Part shown: one piece after another, positions 40,895 through 61,441 of the stretch
How positions within the stretch are numbered: position 1 is the stretch's first letter
Layout of the letters: every line of letters begins with the position of its first letter
Source of the DNA: an uncultured Allorhizobium sp.
GTDB lineage: Bacteria > Pseudomonadota > Alphaproteobacteria > Rhizobiales > Rhizobiaceae
Assembly (NCBI GenBank): GCA_958439205.1
Contig: OY288189.1
Span: forward strand, 3,115,001-3,179,000
Reading direction: 5' to 3'
Length of the DNA: 64,000 bases
Program-made: the position numbers and the translations under genes
The notes under the pieces: generated by a model
The model's database searches: none
Told to the model about the DNA's origin: nothing
Seen by the model: only the letters and a program-made list of their open reading frames with translations

Positions 40895-41308
40895 TCACTC
40901 TGCAATGCGCTGTACGAAGCGCGTCGTGACAGAGAGCTTGGCGGAACCGAGGCGGAGAGCCTCGCGCGCGATCTCTTCCGATACGCCGTCGATCTCGAAC
41001 ATGATACGACCAGGCTTGACCTTACATGCCCAGTATTCGACCGAACCCTTACCCTTACCCATACGAACTTCGGTCGGCTTTGCCGTGACCGGAACGTCAG
41101 GGAATACGCGGATCCACACGCGACCAGCACGCTTCATATAGCGGGTGATCGCACGACGGGCTGCTTCAATTTCGCGAGCGTTCACGCGGTTCGGTTCCAG
41201 AGCCTTGAGGCCGAATTCACCGAATGCCAGATCAAAACCGCCCTTGGCGACGCCCTTGATGCGGCCCTTGAACTGCTTGCGGTACTTTGTACGCTTTGGC
41301 TGCAACAT
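40895..41308 (-). CDS. rplP: 50S ribosomal protein L16
   Basis: Late-assembly protein near the peptidyl transferase centre, 137 aa. It starts [20 protein letters not shown] and contains [20 protein letters not shown] and [19 protein letters not shown]. It lies 39 bp after rpsC. Confidence 0.98.
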   Translation of the reverse strand: MLQPKRTKYRKQFKGRIKGVAKGGFDLAFGEFGLKALEPNRVNAREIEAARRAITRYMKRAGRVWIRVFPDVPVTAKPTEVRMGKGKGSVEYWACKVKPGRIMFEIDGVSEEIAREALRLGSAKLSVTTRFVQRIAE

Positions 41309-41347
41309 TTTCTTACTTCTCCGAGCTTATCTTTCGCCAGCGTTCAA

Positions 41348-42079
41348 TCAAGCGTTCTCGCGGCGACGGTCGCCACGATCACCGCGTTCACGGCTTGCGG
41401 GACCCTGGGCATCGCCCTCCATCGCACGACGTTCCGATGCCATCGGATCGTGCTCGAGGATTTCGCCCTTGAAGATCCAGACCTTTACGCCGCAGATGCC
41501 GTATGCGGTTTCGGCTTCAGCCGTACCGTAATCGATGTCTGCACGCAGGGTGTGGAGCGGAACGCGACCTTCGCGGTACCATTCGGTACGAGCGATTTCG
41601 GCACCACCGAGACGGCCGGCGCAGGTGATCTTGATGCCTTCGGCACCGAGACGCATGGCCGACTGAACGGCGCGCTTCATGGCGCGACGGAATGCGATAC
41701 GACGCTCGAGCTGCTGGGTGATCGACTGAGCAACGAGCGTTGCGTCGACTTCCGGCTTGCGCACTTCAACGATGTTGAGGTGCGTTTCCGAGTTCGTCAT
41801 CGTCGAAATCTTCTTGCGAAGCTTCTCGATGTCTGCACCCTTCTTGCCGATGATCAGACCCGGACGAGCCGAGTGGATCGTGACGCGGCACTTCTTGTGC
41901 GGACGCTCGATGACGACCTTGGCGATGCCGGCCTGCTTGAGCTCTTCCATGAGGTAGGCGCGGATCTTCAGGTCTTCATGCAGAAGCTTGCCGTATTCGG
42001 CGTTGTCTGCAAACCAGCGGCTATCCCAGGTGCGATTGATCCCGAGACGGAAGCCAATCGGATTGATTTTCTGACCCAT
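41348..42079 (-). CDS. rpsC: 30S ribosomal protein S3
   Basis: mRNA-entry protein of the small subunit, 243 aa. The KH domain has [17 protein letters not shown]. The C-terminal half has [21 protein letters not shown] 25-residue charged tail ([15 protein letters not shown] end) is typical of rhizobia. Its ATG overlaps the rplV stop (TAATG). Confidence 0.98.
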   Translation of the reverse strand: MGQKINPIGFRLGINRTWDSRWFADNAEYGKLLHEDLKIRAYLMEELKQAGIAKVVIERPHKKCRVTIHSARPGLIIGKKGADIEKLRKKISTMTNSETHLNIVEVRKPEVDATLVAQSITQQLERRIAFRRAMKRAVQSAMRLGAEGIKITCAGRLGGAEIARTEWYREGRVPLHTLRADIDYGTAEAETAYGICGVKVWIFKGEILEHDPMASERRAMEGDAQGPASRERGDRGDRRRENA

Positions 42080-42468
42080 TATGCGGCCTCCCCTTTGGCT
42101 TCGACTTCACGCACCACGATGGTGAGGTGCGAGAACGGCTTTTCGATGCGCGAAGCGCGGCCGCGGCCACGAGCGTGGAAACGCTTCATGGTGATCGACT
42201 TGCCAACATAGGCCTCGGCGACGATCAGCTGATCGACGTCGAGATCATGGTTGTTCTCAGCGTTGGCGATCGCGGACTCAAGGGTCTTGCGGACCGTGCC
42301 TGCGATGCGCTTACGGGAGAATTCCAGGTCAGCGAGAGCGCGCTCGACCTTCTTGCCGCGGATGAGCGCGGCAACCAGGTTGAGCTTCTGGGGGCTGACG
42401 CGGATCGTGCGGGCGACTGCCTGCGCTTCGTTGTCTTTCAGCCGGCGTTCGGCTTTTGCCTTGCCCAT
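42079..42468 (-). CDS. rplV: 50S ribosomal protein L22
   Basis: Tunnel-wall protein, 129 aa. [39 protein letters not shown] and the extended loop [20 protein letters not shown] are diagnostic. It overlaps rpsC by one base and follows rpsS by 2 bp. Confidence 0.98.
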   Translation of the reverse strand: MGKAKAERRLKDNEAQAVARTIRVSPQKLNLVAALIRGKKVERALADLEFSRKRIAGTVRKTLESAIANAENNHDLDVDQLIVAEAYVGKSITMKRFHARGRGRASRIEKPFSHLTIVVREVEAKGEAA

Positions 42469-42470
42469 CG

Positions 42471-42749
42471 TTACTTCCTCTTCGCCTTCTTGTCCGCACC
42501 GTGACCGTAATAGGTCCGGGTGGGAGCGAATTCACCGAACTTGTGGCCGACCATGTCTTCGTTGACAGAGACGGGCACATGCTTGCTGCCGTTGTAGACG
42601 CCGAAGGTGAGACCTACGAACTGCGGCAGGATGGTGGAGCGACGGCTCCACATCTTGATCACTTCATTACGACCTGTCTCGCGAACCTTCTCAGCCTTCT
42701 TGAGAAGATAGCCGTCGACGAACGGGCCTTTCCATACTGAACGAGCCAT
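42471..42749 (-). CDS. rpsS: 30S ribosomal protein S19
   Basis: Small-subunit head protein, 92 aa, standard length. It starts [20 protein letters not shown] and contains [20 protein letters not shown]. It lies 15 bp after rplB. Confidence 0.98.
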   Translation of the reverse strand: MARSVWKGPFVDGYLLKKAEKVRETGRNEVIKMWSRRSTILPQFVGLTFGVYNGSKHVPVSVNEDMVGHKFGEFAPTRTYYGHGADKKAKRK

Positions 42750-42764
42750 TTCTGACTACCTCTC

Positions 42765-43601
42765 TTACTTCTTCTTCAGGTGGCGCGAGCGCATGATGAA
42801 CTTGTCGGTCGACTTGTTCGAGCGAGTCCGCTTGCCCTTGGTGGGCTTACCCCACGGGGAAACCGGGTGGCGACCACCGGAGGTGCGGCCTTCACCACCA
42901 CCGTGCGGGTGGTCGACCGGGTTCATGACGACACCGCGGTTATGCGGGGTCTTGCCGCGCCAGCGGGTGCGACCGGCCTTGCCGTCGTTGGTGTTGCCGT
43001 GGTCCGGGTTGGAAACGGCGCCGATGGTGGCCAGGCAGGAGCCAGGAACCAGACGCTGCTCACCCGAGTTCAGGCGCAGGATCGCCATGCCGGCATCGCG
43101 GCCGACGAGCTGGACGTAGGTGCCAGCCGAACGTGCGATCTGACCGCCCTTGCCGGGCTTCATTTCGACGTTGTGAACGATCGAACCAACCGGGATGTAC
43201 TGCAGCGGCATGGTGTTGCCGGGCTTCACGTCAACGGCCTTTTCAGACGCGATGACCTTGTCGCCGGCAGCGATGCGCTGCGGTGCCAGGATGTAAGCCT
43301 GTTCGCCGTCCGTGTAGGTCACGAGAGCGATGAAGGCCGAACGGTTCGGGTCGTATTCCAGGCGCTCGACGGTGCCTTCGACGTCGAACTTGCGACGCTT
43401 GAAGTCAACCAGACGATAGGTGCGCTTGTGACCACCACCGATGAAGCGAGCGGTGATGCGACCGTAGTTGTTACGGCCACCGCTCTTGGAGAGACCTTCC
43501 GTCAGCGCCTTGACCGGCTTGCCCTTCCAGAGGCCAGAGCGGTCGACGATGACCAGCTGACGCTGGCTCGGGGTCGTCGGATTGTAGCTTTTCAATGCCA
43601 T
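42765..43601 (-). CDS. rplB: 50S ribosomal protein L2
   Basis: Core protein needed for subunit association and peptidyl transfer, 278 aa. It starts [20 protein letters not shown]. The conserved [20 protein letters not shown] carries the active-site-region histidine. It ends in a basic tail. It lies 17 bp after rplW. Confidence 0.98.
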   Translation of the reverse strand: MALKSYNPTTPSQRQLVIVDRSGLWKGKPVKALTEGLSKSGGRNNYGRITARFIGGGHKRTYRLVDFKRRKFDVEGTVERLEYDPNRSAFIALVTYTDGEQAYILAPQRIAAGDKVIASEKAVDVKPGNTMPLQYIPVGSIVHNVEMKPGKGGQIARSAGTYVQLVGRDAGMAILRLNSGEQRLVPGSCLATIGAVSNPDHGNTNDGKAGRTRWRGKTPHNRGVVMNPVDHPHGGGEGRTSGGRHPVSPWGKPTKGKRTRSNKSTDKFIMRSRHLKKK

Positions 43602-43618
43602 TGTTCTTGTTCCCTACC

Positions 43619-43912
43619 TCAGACGCCCGTCGACACGTCGATGGACTGACCTTCGGCGAGCGTCACGACGGCCTTCTTGACGTCCTTCTGCTTGCCGGCG
43701 AAGCCGCGGAAACGCTTAGTCTTGCCCTTGCGGACGAGCGTATTGACGGCGGTGACCTTGACGCCGAAGAGAGCCTCAACAGCAGCCTTGATTTCCGGCT
43801 TGCTGGCACCCTTGGCGACGTTGAAGACGACCTGGTTGAACTCAGACACCATGGTCGACTTTTCCGTGATCGACGGAGATACGATCACGTCGTAGTGGCG
43901 AAGATCCGTCAT
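43619..43912 (-). CDS. rplW: 50S ribosomal protein L23
   Basis: Tunnel-exit docking site for trigger factor and SRP, 97 aa. It contains [20 protein letters not shown] and [15 protein letters not shown]. The ATG overlaps the rplD stop (43909-43912). Confidence 0.98.
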   Translation of the reverse strand: MTDLRHYDVIVSPSITEKSTMVSEFNQVVFNVAKGASKPEIKAAVEALFGVKVTAVNTLVRKGKTKRFRGFAGKQKDVKKAVVTLAEGQSIDVSTGV

Positions 43913-44529
43913 TTGAACCGCTCCTCCAGAGCTTCCACAGCAGCCTTCGACAGGACGAGCTTGCCGCGGCGCAGGATGTCATAAACGTTGATGCCCTGAA
44001 CCGGCAGAACATCGATGTTCGGGATGTTCGAAGCGGCGAGCTTGAAGTTGCTGTCGATTTCGGCACCGCCGATGACGAGAGCGTTGGTGAGGCCGAGCGA
44101 TGCGAAGGTACCGACGAGCAGCTTGGTCTTGGCTTCAGCCGCAACCAGGTTGTCAACGATGATCACGTCTTCCGACTTCATCTTTGCAGAGAGGGCGTGG
44201 CGCAGAGCGAGCGCACGAACCTTCTTCGGCAGGTCATGGGCGTGGCTGCGAACAACCGGGCCATGAGCCTTACCACCGCCGCGGAACTGCGGAGCGCGGG
44301 CCGAATGGTGACGAGCACGACCGGTGCCCTTCTGCTTGTACATCTTCGAACCGGTGCGGGAAACTTCCGAACGGCCCTTGGTCTTGTGCGTACCCTGGCG
44401 CTTCTTGGCCAGCTGGTAGCGGATCATGCGCGCGATCAGATCTTCGCGGGGATCCAGACCGAAGATTTCGTCCGACAGAGAAACCTTGCCGGCGTCCTTG
44501 CCCTCGAGGGTCTTGACGTTGAATTCCAT
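43909..44529 (-). CDS. rplD: 50S ribosomal protein L4
   Basis: Tunnel-constriction protein, 206 aa. The extended loop has [20 protein letters not shown] and [20 protein letters not shown]. In E. coli L4 represses the S10 operon; here only the protein, not the leader target, can be judged. It overlaps rplW and follows rplC by 13 bp. Confidence 0.98.
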   Translation of the reverse strand: MEFNVKTLEGKDAGKVSLSDEIFGLDPREDLIARMIRYQLAKKRQGTHKTKGRSEVSRTGSKMYKQKGTGRARHHSARAPQFRGGGKAHGPVVRSHAHDLPKKVRALALRHALSAKMKSEDVIIVDNLVAAEAKTKLLVGTFASLGLTNALVIGGAEIDSNFKLAASNIPNIDVLPVQGINVYDILRRGKLVLSKAAVEALEERFK

Positions 44530-44542
44530 GTGCTTGGCTCCC

Positions 44543-45181
44543 TTACTTCGCCGACTTGACGGCGTCGCGGACGATGATCCAGGAACCCTTGGAACCGGGA
44601 ACAGCGCCCTTCACAAGGATGAGACCACGATCTTCATCGGTCGAAACGACTTCGAGGTTCTGGGTGGTGACGCGAGTCTGGCCCATGTGACCAGCCATGC
44701 GCTTGCCCTTCCAGACCTTGCCCGGATCCTGGTTCGAACCGGTCGAACCATGCGAACGGTGCGAAACGGAAACACCGTGGGTCGCGCGCAGACCACCGAA
44801 GTTATGGCGCTTCATGGCACCGGCAAAACCCTTACCGATCGTCGTGCCCGTGACGTCGACCAGCTGGCCGGCTTCAAAATGGCTCGCGGTCAGCTGTGCG
44901 CCGACATCGATAAGGTTGTCTTCGGAAACGCGAAATTCGACGAGCTTGGCCTTGGGCTCAACGCTCGCTGCGGCGAAGTGACCACGAAGGCCCTTCGACG
45001 TGTTCTTGACCTTCGACGTACCGGCACCGAGCTGAAGCGCTACGTAGCCGTTCTTGTCGGCCGTGCGCTGAGCTACGACCTGTACGTTATCCAGACGCAG
45101 AACTGTTACCGGGATATGTTCGCCGGCGTCGTTATAGACGCGGGTCATTCCCACTTTCTGTGCAATCACACCTGAACGCAT
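44543..45181 (-). CDS. rplC: 50S ribosomal protein L3
   Basis: Early-assembly protein reaching the peptidyl transferase centre, 212 aa. It starts [27 protein letters not shown] lies upstream and 24 further codons are rejected. [20 protein letters not shown] and [20 protein letters not shown] are diagnostic. A 172-bp gap separates it from rpsJ, unusually wide within this operon. Confidence 0.98.
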   Translation of the reverse strand: MRSGVIAQKVGMTRVYNDAGEHIPVTVLRLDNVQVVAQRTADKNGYVALQLGAGTSKVKNTSKGLRGHFAAASVEPKAKLVEFRVSEDNLIDVGAQLTASHFEAGQLVDVTGTTIGKGFAGAMKRHNFGGLRATHGVSVSHRSHGSTGSNQDPGKVWKGKRMAGHMGQTRVTTQNLEVVSTDEDRGLILVKGAVPGSKGSWIIVRDAVKSAK

Positions 45182-45353
45182 TGGTTCATTCCTCTTGAGA
45201 GTCGCGGCCGGGAAAAGTGATCCAGGCCTTTCCTCTTTGTTTAAGGATTCCACTCAGGCCCTTCCGAACCATCGGGTTTCCCGTTTCGAGAAGTCGTTGG
45301 CAGGTCTTGCCACGTACCTTCCTTGTTATTACGGCTCTCGCCGGAATCTCTTC

Positions 45354-45662
45354 TTAGAGCTTGATCTCGACGTCTACGCCAGCAGCCAGGTCGAGCTTCA
45401 TCAGCGCGTCCACGGTCTGCGGGGTCGGGTCTACGATGTCGAGAAGACGCTTATGCGTACGCATTTCGAACTGTTCGCGGCTCTTCTTGTCGACGTGAGG
45501 CGAACGGTTGACGGTAAATTTTTCAATGCGTGTCGGGAGCGGTACCGGGCCGCGAACGCTTGCACCGGTGCGCTTGGCGGTCGAGACGATCTCCCGCGTA
45601 GAGGCATCGAGAACCCGGTGATCAAACGCCTTGAGGCGGATGCGGATATTCTGGCCGTTCAT
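45354..45662 (-). CDS. rpsJ: 30S ribosomal protein S10
   Basis: Head protein of the small subunit and NusB partner in antitermination, 102 aa. It starts [20 protein letters not shown] and contains [20 protein letters not shown]. The frame runs 39 codons further upstream without support. First gene of the S10 group. Confidence 0.98.
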   Translation of the reverse strand: MNGQNIRIRLKAFDHRVLDASTREIVSTAKRTGASVRGPVPLPTRIEKFTVNRSPHVDKKSREQFEMRTHKRLLDIVDPTPQTVDALMKLDLAAGVDVEIKL

Positions 45663-45889
45663 TCGACTTGTCCTTGTTTCTTTTCTTGCGTCCCGCATAC
45701 GCAGAGACAGTGAATTACCATGACTGGCCGGCCCCAAATTTTCAAAAATCACAGCGGACACGCCTGGCGCCGCTGTCACTCTTTGTCGTCATGAGGAGCC
45801 CTGCCGAACTCGACCCGTCACCAGGCCTTGAAAACTGCAGCGCTTAGAACTGCGGTGCAAATCACCGCGCGATTCTGATCGTGGCCGGC

Positions 45890-45918
45890 GACATACACCG
45901 CAATCGGCCGCTCGTCAA
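45890..45918 (-). promoter_or_regulatory. Promoter of the S10 operon
   Basis: Minus strand: TTGACG (45918-45913), 17-bp spacer, TATGTC (45895-45890). Position, spacing and lack of another candidate support it. It lies between the tuf terminator and rpsJ. Confidence 0.65.
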
Positions 45919-45990
45919 TCCGCCTAGCCAGACGAATTGGCGACATGCGCATTGTCTGCATGACTGGCTTGCACCAACATTCAGACGGAA

Positions 45991-46027
45991 ACGAAAAGCG
46001 GCCTCGGACACGAGGCCCGAGGCCGCT
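45991..46027 (-). terminator. Terminator of the str operon after tuf
   Basis: AGCGGCCTCGG (45997-46007) pairs perfectly with CCGAGGCCGCT (46017-46027). On the minus strand TTTTCGTTT follows. It starts 11 bp after the tuf stop. Confidence 0.85.
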
Positions 46028-46038
46028 CTTTAAAAGGC

Positions 46039-47214
<1,176 letters not shown>

Positions 47215-47285
47215 TTTCGGCTCTCCATTTCTTGGTCCCCATCAGGGGAAATTCAGTATTCAATTGGATGGGCGGGGTATCCCGG

Positions 47286-49385
47286 TCACTTCTGACCGGA
47301 ATACTTTGCCTGGATTTCAGCAGCAACGTTCGACGGGACCGGTGCGTAGTGATCGAAGGTCATCGAGTACTGGGCGCGGCCCTGCGACATGGAGCGCAGG
47401 TTGTCGACGTACTTGAACATGTTGGCGAGCGGGACGTGAGCATTGATCACGATCGCGATGCCGCGCTGTTCCTGGCCCTGGATCTGGCCACGACGGGAGT
47501 TCAGGTCACCGATTACGTCACCGACGTAGTCTTCCGGCGTCACGACTTCCACCTTCATCATCGGCTCCAGCAACTGGGCGCCGGCCTTCTTAGCTGCTTC
47601 ACGGAAGCAAGCACGCGAGGCGATTTCGAAGGCGAGAACCGAGGAGTCGACGTCGTGGAAGGCACCATCGATGAGGGTAGCCTTGACGCCGAGCATCGGG
47701 AAGCCTGCGAGCGGACCCGAAGACAGAACGCTTTCGATGCCCTTCTGGACGCCCGGGATGTATTCCTTCGGAACAGCACCGCCGACGATCTTGGACTCGA
47801 ACTTGAAGTCTTCGCCATCCGGGTTCGGTTCGAAGACGAGCTTGACGCGCGCGAACTGACCGGTACCACCGGACTGCTTCTTGTGCGTGTAGTCTTCTTC
47901 GTGCGTCTTCGTGATGGTTTCGCGGTAAGCAACCTGCGGAGCACCAACGCTGGCTTCGACCTTGAACTCGCGACGCATACGGTCAACGAGGATGTCGAGG
48001 TGAAGTTCACCCATGCCGGCGATGATGGTCTGGCCAGATTCCTGGTCGGTCTTGACGCGGAACGACGGGTCTTCAGCAGCGAGGCGATTGAGCGCGAGGC
48101 CCATCTTTTCCTGGTCGCCCTTGGACTTCGGCTCGATCGCGATCTGGATGACCGGCTCCGGGAATTCCATGCGCTCGAGGATAACCGGCTTCAGGGGATC
48201 GCAGAGCGTGTCACCCGTCGTGGTTTCCTTGAGGCCTGCAAGAGCAACGATGTCGCCTGCGAAGGCTTCTTCGATGTCTTCACGGGAGTTCGAGTGCATC
48301 TGCAGCATACGGCCGACGCGCTCGCGCTTGTCCTTGACCGTGTTCAGAACCGACACGCCCTTTTCGAGCTTGCCCGAGTAGATGCGTGCGAAGGTGAGCG
48401 AACCAACGAAGGGGTCGTTCATGATCTTGAACGCGAGCATAGCAAGCGGCTCGGCATCATCTGCATGACGCTCGATTTCGGCTTCCGTCTTGAAGTCGAT
48501 GCCCTTGATCGCCGGAATGTCCAACGGAGACGGCAGATATTCGACTACGGCGTCGAGGAGTGGCTGAACGCCCTTGTTCTTGAAGGCAGTGCCGCAGAAC
48601 ATCGGGTGGAACTTGACGTCGATGGTGCCGCGGCGAACCAGGGCACGGATCTTGTCGTTGTCCGGCATGATGCCGTTCAGGTAGTCTTCCATCGCCTGTT
48701 CGTCGATCTCGACAACGGTCTCGATCAGCTTTTCGCGATATTCGTCTGCCTTGGCCTTCAGGTCTTCCGGGATCTCGACAACGTCCCAGGCAGCGCCGAG
48801 GGACTCGTCACGCCATACGAGGGCGTTCATCTCGATCAGGTCGACAACGCCCTTGAATTCGGTTTCTGCACCGATCGGGAGCTGCATGACAACAGCGGTG
48901 GCGCCGAGACGGGTCTTGATCATTTCTACCGAGCGGTAGAAGTCAGCACCGGTCTTGTCCATCTTGTTGCAGAAGATCATCCGCGGGACGTTGTACTTCT
49001 CAGCCTGACGCCAGACGGTTTCGGTCTGCGGCTCGACGCCAGCGTTGGCGTCGAGGAGAGCAACTGCACCGTCGAGAACGCGCAGCGAACGCTCGACTTC
49101 GATCGTGAAGTCAACGTGGCCGGGGGTGTCGATGATGTTGAAGCGGCGCATCTTGCCGTCGCGACCCTTCCAGAAGGTCGTCGTGGCAGCGGAGGTGATC
49201 GTGATGCCACGCTCCTGCTCCTGCTCCATCCAGTCCATGGTGGCTGCGCCGTCATGAACTTCGCCGATCTTGTGAGACTTACCGGTGTAGTAGAGGATAC
49301 GCTCGGTGGTCGTGGTCTTGCCGGCGTCGATGTGCGCCATGATACCGAAGTTGCGGTAGTCTTCGATTTTATATTCGCGAGCCAT
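47286..49385 (-). CDS. fusA: Elongation factor G
   Basis: Translocase of the ribosome, 699 aa, normal length. GTPase motifs: [17 protein letters not shown] and NKMDKTGAD. The C-terminal domain has PIMKVEV-like [20 protein letters not shown], then DLNSRRGQI. It is flanked by rpsG (32 bp) and tuf. Confidence 0.99.
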   Translation of the reverse strand: MAREYKIEDYRNFGIMAHIDAGKTTTTERILYYTGKSHKIGEVHDGAATMDWMEQEQERGITITSAATTTFWKGRDGKMRRFNIIDTPGHVDFTIEVERSLRVLDGAVALLDANAGVEPQTETVWRQAEKYNVPRMIFCNKMDKTGADFYRSVEMIKTRLGATAVVMQLPIGAETEFKGVVDLIEMNALVWRDESLGAAWDVVEIPEDLKAKADEYREKLIETVVEIDEQAMEDYLNGIMPDNDKIRALVRRGTIDVKFHPMFCGTAFKNKGVQPLLDAVVEYLPSPLDIPAIKGIDFKTEAEIERHADDAEPLAMLAFKIMNDPFVGSLTFARIYSGKLEKGVSVLNTVKDKRERVGRMLQMHSNSREDIEEAFAGDIVALAGLKETTTGDTLCDPLKPVILERMEFPEPVIQIAIEPKSKGDQEKMGLALNRLAAEDPSFRVKTDQESGQTIIAGMGELHLDILVDRMRREFKVEASVGAPQVAYRETITKTHEEDYTHKKQSGGTGQFARVKLVFEPNPDGEDFKFESKIVGGAVPKEYIPGVQKGIESVLSSGPLAGFPMLGVKATLIDGAFHDVDSSVLAFEIASRACFREAAKKAGAQLLEPMMKVEVVTPEDYVGDVIGDLNSRRGQIQGQEQRGIAIVINAHVPLANMFKYVDNLRSMSQGRAQYSMTFDHYAPVPSNVAAEIQAKYSGQK

Positions 49386-49417
49386 AACGGACTGCCTTTC
49401 AATATTTAATCGGTGGA

Positions 49418-49900
<483 letters not shown>

Positions 49901-49974
49901 TCAACGGTTAGGACGCTTTAGAACGCGGAGGACCTCGCGCAGCGCCGGTATCTGATTAGAAGAAGAGCCGAAGC

Positions 49975-50346
49975 TTACTTCGGACGCTTCGCACCGTACT
50001 TCGAACGGCGCTGCTTGCGGTTCTTGACGCCCTGGGTGTCGAGTACGCCGCGGATGATGTGGTAACGAACGCCCGGCAAGTCCTTTACGCGGCCGCCACG
50101 GATCATGACGACAGAGTGTTCCTGCAGGTTGTGGCCTTCACCCGGAATGTAGCCGATGACTTCGAAGCCATTGGTCAGACGGATCTTGGCAACCTTACGG
50201 AGAGCCGAGTTCGGCTTCTTCGGGGTCGTTGTGTAGACGCGGGTGCAAACGCCGCGCTTCTGCGGGTTTTCCTGCAGAGCAGGAACCTTATTGCGCTTTA
50301 CCTGTGCCTGACGCGGCTTGCGGATCAGCTGGTTTACGGTAGGCAT
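49975..50346 (-). CDS. rpsL: 30S ribosomal protein S12
   Basis: Decoding-centre protein, 123 aa from [20 protein letters not shown]; ten upstream codons are rejected. K43 (TPKKPNS) and K88 (GRVKDLPG) are wild type, so no streptomycin-resistance change is present at these positions. First gene of the str group, with a leader of roughly 260 nt. Confidence 0.98.
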
Positions 50347-50485
50347 ATACCCATCCCTTGCAAAATCTAGTCTCAAGCCCTTTCAGGCCCTTGTGGTTTG
50401 CCGTTTCCGGCGGCGGCCGCACAGTTTTCTTCATGCGCAAAATGTGGCCCGATCCGTTTTCGCGGATGGACCACAAAGAACAGAG

Positions 50486-50506
50486 GACGCACTACTGGAG
50501 TGCGTC
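50486..50506 (-). other. Leader hairpin of the rpsL transcript
   Basis: GACGCACT pairs perfectly with AGTGCGTC over 5 nt. A second imperfect stem with ATCCG/CGGAT core lies at about 50443-50474. Both fall between the promoter and rpsL. They may be an autoregulatory r-protein leader. Confidence 0.5.
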
Positions 50507-50615
50507 GTGCGAGCAGCATTTCTGTCGTCAACGTGCGTTTGGAGACCTGTTTGAGACGAACTTCAGGACGCGTCGTCCCGAAAAACCCGGTCTCACATGG
50601 GCTCCGATGGCCGGG

Positions 50616-50644
50616 GTACTACTGTTTTCCCCCCTCAACGTCAA
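50616..50644 (-). promoter_or_regulatory. Promoter of the str operon
   Basis: Minus strand: TTGACG (50644-50639), 17-bp spacer, TAGTAC (50621-50616). It gives a leader of about 260 nt ahead of rpsL. Confidence 0.6.
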
Positions 50645-50853
50645 GTCACATCTGAGAATTAATGGCCAGAGCGCCCTGCCCTGCCGGGAGTCTCGGCCTT
50701 TCCGCGGGGGAAAATCACGGGGTCGAGACGATTTGGCTTGGCTTGCGGTTGGAAACTTCTAGATAGGTACAGGCAGAGGGTCAATCACCCTGCCGGCTGG
50801 TCGAATCGGCCAAAGCCCGAGAATCGATCGCCACAACAGGAAGACCAGGCGCC

Positions 50854-51147
50854 ATGATCACCAGTCCCGACAATGACAACAACCGCGACGAGCCGATGGT
50901 TTTCATCGTGATTGCCAAGGCCTACGAGACCGAAGGCGGCCAGCCGGTCGACCTGCACGTGATGCTGACGGCCCCCGATGACGATTCCGCCGTGCGGCTG
51001 ACGCTGAACGCACTGTCCGAGGAAGGCTTCATCGAGGCTGATCTCGACCAGATCGGCATGATCACCGGCGCACCGGACGAAGAGCCGCATGCCTCTGCCT
51101 ATCAGGGCGCGCTCGAAGGCGAAGTCGCGATCATCCGCTTCACCTGA
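50854..51147 (+). CDS. Conserved small acidic protein of unknown function
   Basis: The product has 97 aa, is acidic and soluble, with an alternating beta/helix pattern: MVFIVIAKAYETEGGQPVDL, then a helix SAVRLTLNALSEEGF and strand EVAIIRF at the end. No signal peptide or membrane helix. GGAAG precedes the ATG and an intrinsic terminator follows, so it is a real gene. It is the only gene on the plus strand within the 33-kb ribosomal cluster, placed between rpoC and rpsL. I do not recognise a function; its fold could be a ferredoxin-like regulator domain. Confidence 0.75.
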   Translation: MITSPDNDNNRDEPMVFIVIAKAYETEGGQPVDLHVMLTAPDDDSAVRLTLNALSEEGFIEADLDQIGMITGAPDEEPHASAYQGALEGEVAIIRFT

Positions 51148-51175
51148 GCTTGCCATCACAGCCCTGTCGAGCCAG

Positions 51176-51202
51176 AGGCCGGTCGTCTGACCGGCCTTTT
51201 TG
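51176..51202 (+). terminator. Terminator of the small plus-strand gene
   Basis: AGGCCGGTC pairs with GACCGGCCT over GTCT and is followed by TTTTG. It starts 29 bp after the stop codon. Confidence 0.85.
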
Positions 51203-51290
51203 TTTGTCCGCTCCAGGGCCTGCTCTCGTCGCCTAAGATGCGTTCCTAAGGCCCCTCACCGCCGATCAGCATCGTTGCCAAGCCAAAACG

Positions 51291-51323
51291 GAAAAGACCG
51301 CCCGGATTGCTCCGGGCGGCCTT
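51291..51323 (-). terminator. Terminator of rpoBC
   Basis: CCGCCCGGA (51298-51306) pairs with TCCGGGCGG (51311-51319) over 4 nt. On the minus strand TCTTTTCC follows. It starts about 30 bp after the rpoC stop. Confidence 0.85.
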
Positions 51324-51347
51324 TGATCTTTGAAACCTTGTCGCCGA

Positions 51348-55559
<4,212 letters not shown>

Positions 55560-55752
55560 GCCTGTCTCCTTTTGGGGCTAGAAGCCCTCTTTCGGGTCTC
55601 GGTGGCGGCGGATTCCCGGGATGCCGCACCAGACCCTCAAATGACAATAACCGCGAAATGCGGCGAAACTCCCCTTCCCGTCCCGTATTTGGCCGCGGGT
55701 CGGTCAGGGGATGGCGTGCGCGGCTTGAACCACGCACGCCTTTGTCAAAGCG

Positions 55753-59886
<4,134 letters not shown>

Positions 59887-60042
59887 CGTCGCTCCTTGTC
59901 AGTTTGCACCCGGGCCTGCAACAGACGGTGACCGCTGGCCAGGCGGCTCCGTCAAAAAATGGATCGCTCAATCTCGTCTCGAGATCCGGGCGGCCGGCCG
60001 GTTTGCCGGGCACGCGGGTCAAGACCATCCTCTTGAGAACCC

Positions 60043-60080
60043 ATTACCCAGGAACCGGTTTCATACGGTTCCTGGGTAAT
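60043..60080. other. 15-bp perfect inverted repeat between rplL and rpoB
   Basis: 60043-60057 pairs with 60066-60080 over an 8-nt loop. No T-run follows on the minus strand. The equivalent place in E. coli holds an attenuator and RNase III site. Confidence 0.65.
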
Positions 60081-60097
60081 ATGTTCGGAGGAAACGG

Positions 60098-60122
60098 GCG
60101 GGAGAAGGAAACCTTCCCCCGC
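60098..60122 (-). terminator. Attenuator-like hairpin after rplL
   Basis: GCGGGAGAAGG pairs with CCTTCCCCCGC with one mismatch and a 3-nt loop. It starts 12 bp after the rplL stop. The T-run is weak (CCCGTTTCC), so partial termination is more likely than full. Confidence 0.5.
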
Positions 60123-60134
60123 CGCATTCCGATA

Positions 60135-60512
<378 letters not shown>

Positions 60513-60580
60513 GTTACTATTTCCTTATAGATGTTCGGTTCGACACGAACGGGTTAGGGTATGAACAGCGAAAAACCGCC

Positions 60581-61099
60581 TTACGCGGCTTCGTCCTTCT
60601 TTGCATAGGCCGCAAACACGCGAGCAAGCTGAGCTGCCGGTGCTGCCACAACGCCTGCGATGCGGGTTGCCGGGGTCTGAATCATACCCAGCAGCTTTGC
60701 ACGCAGTTCGTCCAGCGAAGGCAGGGTCGCAAGCGACTTGACTGCATCTGCGGACAAGGTGGTTGTTCCCATGGCGCCACCGAGAACAACGATCTTGTCG
60801 TTGGTCTTGGCGAAATCCATGACGACCTTCGGAGCCACAATCGGATCAGCGCTGAATGCAATCAGCGTCTGGCCCTTGAAGAGATCAGTGATCCCTTCGG
60901 CTTCCGTGCCCTGAAGAGCGATCTTGGCCAGGCGGTTCTTCGCGACTTTGACGGTGCCGCCAGCAGCGCGCATCTTCGAACGAAAATCGTTCATCTGCGC
61001 AACCGTGACACCAGCATAGTGGGCCACAACAACCGAACCGGAAGCCTTGAAGACTTCGTTCAGTTCTGTGACGAATTCGCGTTTTTCCGCTCTTTCCAC
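60581..61099 (-). CDS. rplJ: 50S ribosomal protein L10
   Basis: Base of the stalk and, in E. coli, the repressor that binds its own leader. The product has 172 aa. The start is GTG (61099) reading (M)[16 protein letters not shown], with GGAG upstream. [19 protein letters not shown] and [18 protein letters not shown] are typical. A leader of over 300 nt precedes it. Confidence 0.97.
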   Translation of the reverse strand: MERAEKREFVTELNEVFKASGSVVVAHYAGVTVAQMNDFRSKMRAAGGTVKVAKNRLAKIALQGTEAEGITDLFKGQTLIAFSADPIVAPKVVMDFAKTNDKIVVLGGAMGTTTLSADAVKSLATLPSLDELRAKLLGMIQTPATRIAGVVAAPAAQLARVFAAYAKKDEAA

Positions 61100-61441
61100 T
61101 GTCTGTCTCCAGTTGATGGGACCGCAATCCTGCAGGCCCCACCGGGTTTGCCTTTGCCTCAGGGGATCTATTAAGAGATCCCAAGCGACGCTTGAGGATC
61201 CTGTCCCCTCCGGTTGGACTTAAATGTCCAGCCAAAAGGCGAATAAGGCTCGAACCGAACTTCAAGACGTCATCAGACGTTTAAATACCGGATCTCACCC
61301 GTCTCATGCAGGCATGTATTAAGGCCCTTCGGCCGCCCACAATCTCGGACAGGAGTGCCTGGTTTTGACACCAGGCATTTCCGGCCCCGAAAGGCCGGAA
61401 ACTTGGTCAGGCCGGAGTTTGCACTCCGGCCGAATTCATAA
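61100..61441 (-). promoter_or_regulatory. Leader between rplA and rplJ with hairpin array
   Basis: No gene. Close to rplA are three tandem hairpins: 61410-61431, 61379-61400 and 61356-61377, each a 7-8 bp perfect stem. Nearer rplJ are GGGATCT/AGATCCC (about 61165-61184) and TGGAC/GTCCA (about 61215-61230). This is the place of the L10 autoregulatory leader; the exact binding motif was not confirmed. Confidence 0.5.

Larger units (their letters stand above)
45663..46038. other. 376-bp gap between tuf and rpsJ
   Basis: No gene. It contains the tuf terminator (45991-46027) and a promoter for the S10 group (45890-45918), which leaves a leader of about 220 nt before rpsJ. Confidence 0.7.
50347..50853. 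other. 507-bp gap between rpsL and the small plus-strand gene
   Basis: No supported gene. It holds the str promoter (50616-50644) and a leader with two hairpins (about 50443-50474 and 50486-50506). A small minus-strand frame overlapping the rpsL start lacks support. The part 50645-50853 holds the upstream region of the plus-strand gene with no clear promoter. Confidence 0.6.

Noticed and set aside
50288..50476. Leader peptide gene ahead of rpsL
   Set aside because: The frame overlaps the rpsL start and has no ribosome-binding site; it is probably part of the untranslated leader.
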